Shown here one piece after another: positions 1-4,930 of a stretch of DNA of 7,671 nucleotides; the first letter of the stretch is position 1, and the number at the start of each line of letters is the position of its first letter. This stretch comes from an uncultured Desulfobacterales bacterium (GTDB lineage: Bacteria; Desulfobacterota; Desulfobacteria; Desulfobacterales; G020354645). Both the position numbers and the translations under genes were made by a program. The stretch covers positions 966 to 8,636 of the forward strand of contig CAMYNZ010000175.1 in assembly GCA_947259865.1 (NCBI GenBank), given 5' to 3'. The notes under the pieces were generated by a model that was given only the letters and a program-made list of their open reading frames with translations, was not told the DNA's origin and ran no database searches.

Positions 1-119
1 TTTGGGTTTCCGACGGTTCTTTGGCAACGCTCCCTAATGCCTTCAGACAGTGCACGATTTCGCTGCTGATAATTCATTCCGCGATTATCAAAGGTCGGCA
101 GGAAAAACTCCCCGATCCC
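1..119. other. Gene-poor segment downstream of aspS
   Basis: This stretch follows the aspS stop codon on the minus strand and holds no gene I can recognise. It contains a 6-bp hairpin (GATAAT at 68-73 pairing with ATTATC at 84-89, 10-nt loop) with no T-run, so it is not a convincing intrinsic terminator. Short open stretches exist on both strands: a minus-strand ATG at 77 reads off the window edge, and one plus frame is open until about 131. None has a ribosome-binding site or a recognisable product. The first bases after the aspS coding region resemble the repeat family seen elsewhere in the window and are listed separately. Confidence 0.5.
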
Positions 120-122
120 TCA
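101..122 (-). repeat. Possible half-copy of the GGGGTCGGGGTG repeat at the aspS stop
   Basis: Read on the minus strand from 122, the sequence begins TGAGGGATCGGGGAGTTTTT. It matches 18 of 20 positions of the terminus shared by the three complete elements in this window (TGAGGGGTCGGGGTG plus a T-run). The TGA is the aspS stop codon. No matching second arm is visible before position 1, so the partner may lie outside the window or be lost. The G after the first base following GGGG would make it a left-type arm, in the opposite orientation to the other three copies. Chance similarity cannot be excluded. Confidence 0.4.
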
Positions 123-1907
123 TTTATTTAGTATTCTCAATTTTAAAGACAGCTCATCCAGCTGTTCTTTAGTGGTTTCAGCCGGTGCTTGGGTTAGCAA
201 GCAGGCCGCCTTCTGAGTCTTGGGAAAGGCGATCACATCCCGGATCGATGATTCCCCGCATAGCAGCATCACCAGCCTGTCAAATCCAATTGCAATGCCG
301 CCATGGGGCGGTGCGCCGGATTCCAGGGCCGAAAGCAAAAAGCCGAATTTCTCCACATAGGCCTTGGGTTTCATCCCCAGGGCCGCAAATATTTTCTCCT
401 GCAGATCTCTAAGGTGAATACGGATGCTGCCGCCGCCGATTTCAAACCCGTTTAACACAAGATCATAGGCCCGGGATCTTACCGAAAGGGGAGCTTTCTT
501 TAGCTTGGGGTAATCCTCTTCAAACGGCGATGTGAAGGGGTGGTGCAAGGCCTGTAACTTTTTTTCGATTTCATCATATTCGAACATCGGAAACTGGGTG
601 ATCCACACAAATCTGAAATCGCTTTCGTCAATCAGGCCCAGCTGCTGGCCCAGGTGATTTCTGAGGTGTCCCAGGGCTTCGTTGACAACTTTGGGCTGAT
701 CGGCCACAAAAAAGACGAGATCCCCGGGCACCATCTCGATGCGTTGGGCGAGGGCCTTTTTTTCCTTGTCGCTAAAAAATTTCGTGATGGGAGATTGCCA
801 CTCATTTTCGCGAACTTTTATCCAGGCCATCCCCTTGGCCCGGTAAACCGTAACAAAATCGGTGAGGTCATCGATTTCCTTGCGGGAAAAATCGATACAC
901 CCCTTGGCATTCAATGCTTTAACGATACCACCCTTTTTGACTGCATCGGAAAAAACCTTGAATCCCGCTCCTTTGACAATATCCGAGATATCTTTGAGCT
1001 CGAGATCAAAGCGTGTATCGGGCTTGTCCAGACCGTAGCGCCCGACGGCATCCGCGTACGTCAGCCGCGAAAAAGGTGTCTTGAGCTTTAAACCTTGTAC
1101 CTTATCAAAAAGATCGACCATCATGCCTTCGGTGATGTCCATGATATCTTCTTCACCCACAAACGACATCTCGATATCGATTTGGGTAAACTCCGGCTGT
1201 CGATCGGCCCTGAGATCTTCATCCCGGAAACAGCGAACGATCTGATAGTATCGATCATAACCGGATATCATGAACAGCTGTTTGAAAATCTGGGGCGATT
1301 GCGGCAGGGCATAAAACTGCCCTGGATTGACCCGGCTGGGAACCAGATAATCTCTGGCCCCTTCGGGTGTGCTGCGGGTCAGGAAGGGGGTTTCAAGATC
1401 AAGATAACCGTGGTGGTTGAGATAATTTCGAACCGCGCTAAGAGTCCTGTGCCTCAGCATCAGATTTTTTTGCATTTGAGATCGACGCAGATCCAGGTGA
1501 CGGTATTTTAGTCGAACCGTCTCTGACACCTCAATGTCGTCCTCGATTAAAAAAGGCGGTGTCTTGGCCTGGTTGAAAATTTTCAGTTCGGTCACCATAA
1601 CCTCTATCTCGCCGGTCTTTAAATTGGGGTTGACCATTCCGTCCGGTCGATGTTCCACTTTGCCGCGCACGCCGAGTACCCATTCATTGCGGATGGCGTG
1701 GGCCTTGGCATGGACCTTTTTGGCCACCACCGGATTGAATACCACCTGGGTTATTCCTTCCCGGTCGCGCAGATCCACAAATATAACGCCCCCGTGATCC
1801 CTGCGGCGCAGCACCCATCCCATCAGCACAACTTCTTTGTCGATATCACCGGCATTCAGTTGATTGCAGTGATGCGTGCGCCGCATGTTGCCTAAATTAT
1901 CTGTCAA
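120..1907 (-). CDS. aspS: Aspartyl-tRNA synthetase (class II), probably the non-discriminating type
   Basis: Cytoplasmic enzyme that charges tRNA-Asp with aspartate using ATP. The 595-residue product (numbered from the TTG start) has the full bacterial AspRS layout. An N-terminal OB-fold anticodon-binding domain covers about residues 10-110 and carries RRRDHGG at 34-40. The class II core includes FLTRSTPEGARDYLVPSR at about 175-192, QSPQIFKQL at 203-211 and motif 2 FRDEDLRADRQPEFTQID at 227-244. The bacterial GAD insertion spans about 280-405. GGGSIRIH lies at 491-498 and motif 3 GIAIGFDRLVMLL at 537-549. I chose the TTG at 1905-1907 because AGGAGG (1913-1918) is 5 nt upstream; the ATG at 1884-1886 would be 26 nt away. 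The resulting N-terminus MTDNLGNMRRTHHC resembles other delta-proteobacterial AspRS as I remember them. A longer frame reaches an ATG at 1976, but that extension (QLMQLIQPIQQ) is translated repeat. His38 in RRRDHGG, where E. coli has Leu, suggests an enzyme that also charges tRNA-Asn. The identity is certain; the start is likely. Confidence 0.97.
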   Translation of the reverse strand: MTDNLGNMRRTHHCNQLNAGDIDKEVVLMGWVLRRRDHGGVIFVDLRDREGITQVVFNPVVAKKVHAKAHAIRNEWVLGVRGKVEHRPDGMVNPNLKTGEIEVMVTELKIFNQAKTPPFLIEDDIEVSETVRLKYRHLDLRRSQMQKNLMLRHRTLSAVRNYLNHHGYLDLETPFLTRSTPEGARDYLVPSRVNPGQFYALPQSPQIFKQLFMISGYDRYYQIVRCFRDEDLRADRQPEFTQIDIEMSFVGEEDIMDITEGMMVDLFDKVQGLKLKTPFSRLTYADAVGRYGLDKPDTRFDLELKDISDIVKGAGFKVFSDAVKKGGIVKALNAKGCIDFSRKEIDDLTDFVTVYRAKGMAWIKVRENEWQSPITKFFSDKEKKALAQRIEMVPGDLVFFVADQPKVVNEALGHLRNHLGQQLGLIDESDFRFVWITQFPMFEYDEIEKKLQALHHPFTSPFEEDYPKLKKAPLSVRSRAYDLVLNGFEIGGGSIRIHLRDLQEKIFAALGMKPKAYVEKFGFLLSALESGAPPHGGIAIGFDRLVMLLCGESSIRDVIAFPKTQKAACLLTQAPAETTKEQLDELSLKLRILNK

Positions 1908-1912
1908 TATAA

Positions 1913-1918
1913 CCTCCT
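1913..1918 (-). promoter_or_regulatory. Shine-Dalgarno of aspS that decides a TTG start
   Basis: The minus strand reads AGGAGG and then TTATA before an in-frame TTG (1905-1907). Five nucleotides is good spacing. The next in-frame ATG (1884-1886) is 26 nt from the site, and the ATG at 1976 lies upstream of it within a tandem repeat. The site begins directly after the inverted array ending near 1920. Confidence 0.8.
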
Positions 1919-1919
1919 G

Positions 1920-2026
1920 TTGAATTGGTTGTATTAGTTGCATTAGTTGTTGGCACTGGTCAATTAATCGAACCAATCAAACTAATCAAACCAATTCAAC
2001 CAATCCAACAAATTAAACCAATTTAA
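1920..2026 (-). repeat. 9-bp-period tandem array with an inverted half, between hisS and aspS
   Basis: Read on the minus strand from 2026 to 1964, the spacer splits into seven consecutive 9-mers of the form TT(T/G)(G/A)ATTGG: TTAAATTGG, TTTAATTTG, TTGGATTGG, TTGAATTGG, TTTGATTAG, TTTGATTGG, TTCGATTAA. After a short unrelated loop the same period returns in inverted orientation (CAACTAATG, CAACTAATA, CAACCAATT). The segments 1920-1950 and 1969-1999 are complementary at 24 of 31 positions, so the transcript could form a long imperfect hairpin just before the aspS ribosome-binding site. It fills the whole gap between the hisS stop and the aspS Shine-Dalgarno. Origin and function are unknown. Confidence 0.75.
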
Positions 2027-3289
2027 CTATTGTTCTGGAAGAATTTTATTTTTAATTGATTCAACAATCCCATCGATGGGTAAAGTCGTCTGCTCTTTGT
2101 TTGCCATATCGCGCAAAATAACGGCGCCGTCCTCGAGTTCCTTATCCCCCACGATAAGAACATAGGAAGCCCCCAGCCGATCAGCTCGCTTCATTTGGGC
2201 CTTCAAACTTCTATCCTCGAAATCCATTTCGGCGGTAATGCCCCGGCCACCCAACCGGCAAATCCATTCAAAGGCCATATTCTGGCTGTCTGAGCCCAGG
2301 GCGGCCACAAACACATCCGTCTTTTTTATAAAATCTGAATGATCAAAGCCGGATACTTCCGCCAACCGATCAAGACCAATGGCAAAGCCGGTTGCCGGTA
2401 AATCCGGCCCCCCGAGCATTTTTATCAGACCATCATAGCGGCCGCCGCCGGCTACAGCACTCTGGGCACCCAATGAACCGGTTTGAATTTCAAAAGTTGT
2501 GCGGGTATAATAATCAAGTCCTCTAACCAAACGCTTGTCCACCACAAAAGGAATTTTTAATTTTTTTAGAAAGTTCTTTACCGTTTCAAAATCCACTTTG
2601 CAGTAGTCACACAAATAATCCAGTATGGACGGGGCCTCAGCTAATGTTGCTTTGCATGACGGCACCTTACAGTCAAGCACCCGGAGAGGATTTCTTTCAC
2701 GCCTTCTTTGACAGTCCGGACAAAGCTTGTTAGTTATGGAGGCGAGAAATTTTGACAGCGCCTCCCGGTATTTGGGACGACAATCGGGGCAGCCCAATGA
2801 ATTGATGTGGGCCGTAACATCCGAAACCGCAAGTCTGTTAAAAAGGGTTACCAGCATCAAAATGAGCTGAACATCAACCAGTGGGGAGGTAACGCCGAGC
2901 ACCTCTACATTCATCTGATAAAATTGCCGATAGCGTCCCTTTTGGGGACGCTCCCTGCGAAACATGGGTCCGATGGTATAAAACTTTCGGATGGGATCCT
3001 TGGCATACATTTTATGCTGTATATAGGATCGCACCACTGAAGCGGTTGCTTCCGGTCGCAGGGTAATAAGATCGCCTTTGCGGTCGGGAAAAGTATACAT
3101 CTCCTTTTCCACAATATCGGTATCTTCCCCAATACTTCTGGCAAACAGCTCGGTGCGCTCCATCATCGGAATGCGGATTTCTTTAAAACCGAAGTCCTCA
3201 AAAAGAGAAGTGGCCGTATTTTCAATCTGCTGCCAGCGTTCGACTTCGCCGGGCAGTATATCATTGAATCCTCGGATTAGCTGTATCAT
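2027..3289 (-). CDS. hisS: Histidyl-tRNA synthetase (class II)
   Basis: Charges tRNA-His with histidine using ATP; the family is usually a cytoplasmic homodimer. The 420-residue product (numbered from the ATG at 3287-3289) opens with IQLIRGFNDILPGE. It carries motif 2 FRRERPQKGRYRQFYQ at 110-125, the HisRS signature LVRGLDYYT at 254-262, AGGGRYDGL at 280-288 and motif 3 GFAIGLDRL at 301-309. The C-terminal anticodon-binding domain covers about 325-415. An insertion at about 165-232 carries eight cysteines in pairs (167/170, 190/193, 207/212, 227/230), a pattern seen in a subset of bacterial HisRS and possibly metal-binding. An in-frame ATG at 3341-3343 would add 18 residues (MARKKHPDPSV and onward), but these are encoded by the arm of an inverted repeat, so I reject that start. 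No Shine-Dalgarno is visible before 3289. It lies upstream of aspS in the same direction, probably co-transcribed. Confidence 0.96.
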   Translation of the reverse strand: MIQLIRGFNDILPGEVERWQQIENTATSLFEDFGFKEIRIPMMERTELFARSIGEDTDIVEKEMYTFPDRKGDLITLRPEATASVVRSYIQHKMYAKDPIRKFYTIGPMFRRERPQKGRYRQFYQMNVEVLGVTSPLVDVQLILMLVTLFNRLAVSDVTAHINSLGCPDCRPKYREALSKFLASITNKLCPDCQRRRERNPLRVLDCKVPSCKATLAEAPSILDYLCDYCKVDFETVKNFLKKLKIPFVVDKRLVRGLDYYTRTTFEIQTGSLGAQSAVAGGGRYDGLIKMLGGPDLPATGFAIGLDRLAEVSGFDHSDFIKKTDVFVAALGSDSQNMAFEWICRLGGRGITAEMDFEDRSLKAQMKRADRLGASYVLIVGDKELEDGAVILRDMANKEQTTLPIDGIVESIKNKILPEQ

Positions 3290-3307
3290 AGTCAAATTCA
3301 GTTTATA

Positions 3308-3408
3308 GTTAACTGAGGGGTCGGGGTGTTTTTTTCTTGCCATACAAACCGGTTGCCCTGCACCCGGTTAATTTGGCAAGAAAAAAATACCCCGACCCCT
3401 GAGTTAAC
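3308..3408. repeat. GGGGTCGGGGTG inverted-repeat element, copy 1 (hisS leader)
   Basis: Arms of 35 bp (3308-3342 and 3374-3408) are complementary except at two positions and flank a 31-nt loop that itself holds a 6-bp stem (AACCGG 3347-3352 with CCGGTT 3364-3369). The outer ends are the palindrome GTTAAC. Each arm contains TGAGGGGTCGGGGTG or its counterpart, next to a seven-T run. One of the two differences is G in the left arm against A in the reverse complement of the right arm, which in a plus-strand RNA makes a G-U pair. The same asymmetry recurs in copies 2 and 3. The element lies between the candidate hisS promoter and its start codon and encodes the spurious N-terminal extension of HisRS. 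It is not a standard terminator, because the T-run is inside the stem. Confidence 0.9.
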
Positions 3409-3452
3409 TGATTAAATTGTTTGATCCGTTTTCGTAATTACAAACTTTTCTG

Positions 3453-3480
3453 TTTATCGCAGAGCCCACCGATTAGTCAA
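3453..3480 (-). promoter_or_regulatory. Candidate sigma-70 promoter for hisS-aspS
   Basis: On the minus strand TTGACT (3480-3475, five of six matches to the -35 consensus) is followed after 16 bp by GATAAA (3458-3453, four of six at -10). Transcription would begin near 3446 and give a leader of about 155 nt that includes the whole of repeat copy 1. A weaker alternative is TATAAA at 3307-3302, which would give an almost leaderless mRNA but lacks a -35 partner. Confidence 0.4.
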
Positions 3481-3501
3481 TATTTATATTTCTTTTTTAA
3501 C

Positions 3502-3530
3502 TTGACACCCTGATAGCCTGTTGCTTTAGT
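3502..3530 (+). promoter_or_regulatory. Candidate sigma-70 promoter for the P1 peptidase gene
   Basis: A perfect TTGACA (3502-3507) is followed by a 17-bp spacer and TTTAGT (3525-3530, four of six matches at -10). Transcription would begin near 3537, leaving a leader of about 90 nt before the GTG start at 3626. It is back to back with the candidate minus-strand promoter at 3453-3480, as expected for a divergent intergenic region. I see no clear operator in the leader. Confidence 0.5.
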
Positions 3531-3615
3531 ATTTCATTCTCGCAAAAGAACGACTCTATGAAAAGTCAATTTCTGATAAAAAACATGGAAAATCGGCACC
3601 GGGTTAAAAACAGAC

Positions 3616-3621
3616 AGGAGG
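3616..3621 (+). promoter_or_regulatory. Shine-Dalgarno fixing a GTG start
   Basis: AGGAGG lies 4 nt before the GTG at 3626-3628, which opens the frame VKIGKKNALTDVKGIRVGH typical of P1 peptidase N-termini. No nearby in-frame ATG competes, so the GTG start is well supported. Confidence 0.75.
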
Positions 3622-3625
3622 TGTT

Positions 3626-4630
3626 GTGGTAAAAATTGGAAAGAAAAACGCCCTAACCGACGTAAAGGGTATACGCGTAGGGCACTACAGCGACACGGAT
3701 GCTGTCTGTGGCGTGACGGTGGTCATCTGTCCCGAAGGGGCTGTGACTGGGGTTGATGTGCGCGGCTCGGCACCGGGGACTCGTGAAACAGACCTGTTGT
3801 CGCCGCTAAGTTTAGTAGATAAAGTCCAGGCGGTGGTATTGTCCGGAGGTTCCGTTTTCGGGCTGGCGACAGCTGATGGAGTTGTGCGATGGCTGGCGGA
3901 CCAGGGCATAGGATTTCCGCTGGAAAAGGGATATGTCGCACCGATCGTACCGGCCGCGGTCCTTTACGATCTGGGGCGTGGTCCGAATTTTATCCCTGCC
4001 ATAAATGCCGATTGGGGCTTGAGGGCCTGTCGAGCAGCCCACAGGCAAGAGATATCCACAGGCAGTGTCGGGGCGGGGACCGGTGCATTGTCGGGAGGAA
4101 TAAAAGGCGGTTTGGGTACTGCCAGCCTGATCCTGGATTCAGAAATCACCGTGGCCGCCCTGGTCGCGGTCAATTCTTATGGTTCGGTTATAAATCCGTC
4201 AAAGGGTCATCCCTGGGATATCGAAATGGAAATGGACGGCGAATTCGGTGCACAGGCAAGTCGTGCTGTCAGGCTGCCTTCACCGTCTGAAACCGGTCCG
4301 GGACGCAATACCACCATCGGCCTGGTTGCCACAGACGCAACCCTTAACAAATCCCAGGCTTTGAAGATAGCCCAGATGGCCCATGATGGCTTGGCCCGTG
4401 CGATCCGCCCGGCCCACACCATGTTCGACGGTGATACATTGTTTTGCCTGGCTACGGGGCAAAAAAAATTACCCGAAATACCCGGTTTTTTTGTCGCGCC
4501 CCAGGCCCAGTCCATAAACGAATTGGGTCATGCTGCCGCAGACTGCATGTCCCGGGCAATCATAGACGGGATTACGTCCGCCTGCAGCCTGGCCGGTATG
4601 ACGGCATTCTGTGATCTTGAAAAATTATGA
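3626..4630 (+). CDS. P1 family peptidase (DmpA/NylC-like, MEROPS S58)
   Basis: A 334-residue N-terminal-nucleophile hydrolase of the family that includes L-aminopeptidase/D-esterase DmpA, beta-peptidyl aminopeptidases and the nylon-oligomer hydrolase NylC. Such precursors cut themselves once and the new N-terminal residue becomes the nucleophile. Visible family features are LTDVKGIRVGH at 10-20, SGGSVFGLATADGV at 73-86, TGSVGAGTGA at 145-154, KGGLGTAS at 160-167, and RNTTIGLVATDA at 227-238 followed by AHDGLARAIRP and FDGDT. The predicted cut is Asn228-Thr229, giving an alpha part of about 228 and a beta part of about 106 residues with Thr229 as nucleophile. This is NylC-like rather than the Gly-Ser site of DmpA. 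No signal peptide is seen, so it is probably cytoplasmic. The start is GTG with a strong Shine-Dalgarno. The TGA stop is also the first three bases of the core arm of repeat copy 2. It precedes a peptide-type ABC transporter, suggesting that it hydrolyses imported peptides or amides. The true substrate (L-, D- or beta-peptide, or another amide) cannot be read from sequence. Confidence 0.93.
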   Translation: MVKIGKKNALTDVKGIRVGHYSDTDAVCGVTVVICPEGAVTGVDVRGSAPGTRETDLLSPLSLVDKVQAVVLSGGSVFGLATADGVVRWLADQGIGFPLEKGYVAPIVPAAVLYDLGRGPNFIPAINADWGLRACRAAHRQEISTGSVGAGTGALSGGIKGGLGTASLILDSEITVAALVAVNSYGSVINPSKGHPWDIEMEMDGEFGAQASRAVRLPSPSETGPGRNTTIGLVATDATLNKSQALKIAQMAHDGLARAIRPAHTMFDGDTLFCLATGQKKLPEIPGFFVAPQAQSINELGHAAADCMSRAIIDGITSACSLAGMTAFCDLEKL

Positions 4631-4850
4631 GGGGTCGGGGTGTTTTTTTCACGACAAGATGATCGCCCCAGTGCTTCTTACCATCAATTGGCTTCGACCG
4701 CCAAGATAGGCAATACACGCAGTTGGATTCTGGGACAATAGAATTTGAAAGAAGCAGGCAGTAAAATGTAGGGGTGTTGCCGCTGCTAGACTTGCCAGGC
4801 GATAACCCGGCATCTTGACGTGAAAAAAATACCCCGACCCCTCAAAATTT
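4622..4850. repeat. GGGGTCGGGGTG inverted-repeat element, copy 2 (after the peptidase gene)
   Basis: Core arms of 26 bp (4628-4653 and 4819-4844) differ at one position, the same G/A asymmetry as in copy 1. Beyond an A-A mismatch the pairing continues for 5 bp to 4622 and 4850. The 165-nt interior keeps nested complementary blocks in mirror order: CAAGATG 4655-4661 with CATCTTG 4811-4817, ATCGCC 4662-4667 with GGCGAT 4798-4803, and GCTTCTT 4673-4679 with AAGAAGC 4749-4755. This suggests a once longer palindrome or a structured non-coding core. The element starts on the stop codon of the peptidase gene and fills most of the gap before the solute-binding protein gene. I recognise no transposase or other protein in it. 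Confidence 0.88.
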
Positions 4851-4930
4851 ATTGAAATTCAAGGGTTCAGGGTTACCCAGAGTATTGAGCCCAGTTTGAA
4901 CGTTTACCCACTAACACAAAAGGAGGCACA

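Noticed and set aside
1..77. Minus-strand frame from an ATG at 77 running off the window edge
   Set aside because: Only about 25 codons, no ribosome-binding site, no recognisable product, and a plus-strand frame over the same bases is also open.
654..1797. Long open frames on the plus strand opposite aspS
   Set aside because: They lack ribosome-binding sites and recognisable products, while the minus-strand frame encodes complete AspRS; they are shadows of it.
1920..2026. CRISPR array between hisS and aspS
   Set aside because: Units are 9 bp, contiguous without spacers and degenerate; this is a tandem array, not repeat-spacer structure.
3314..3342. G-quadruplex formed by the GGGG-TC-GGGG tracts
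   Set aside because: Each arm has only two G-tracts and its partner arm carries the complementary C-tracts, so duplex pairing is the simpler structure.
3308..3408. Repeat copy 1 as an intrinsic terminator or as a T-box/leader riboswitch of hisS
   Set aside because: The T-run lies inside the stem rather than after it, and no T-box sequence or specifier loop is visible. The same arms recur at unrelated genes.
4654..4818. Remnant of a transposase gene inside repeat copy 2
   Set aside because: The short open frames on both strands (under about 30 codons) match no protein family I can name, and the interior is better described by nested complementary blocks.
4852..4886. Promoter upstream of the solute-binding protein (TTGAAA at 4852-4857)
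   Set aside because: No acceptable -10 hexamer occurs at 16-18 bp spacing.
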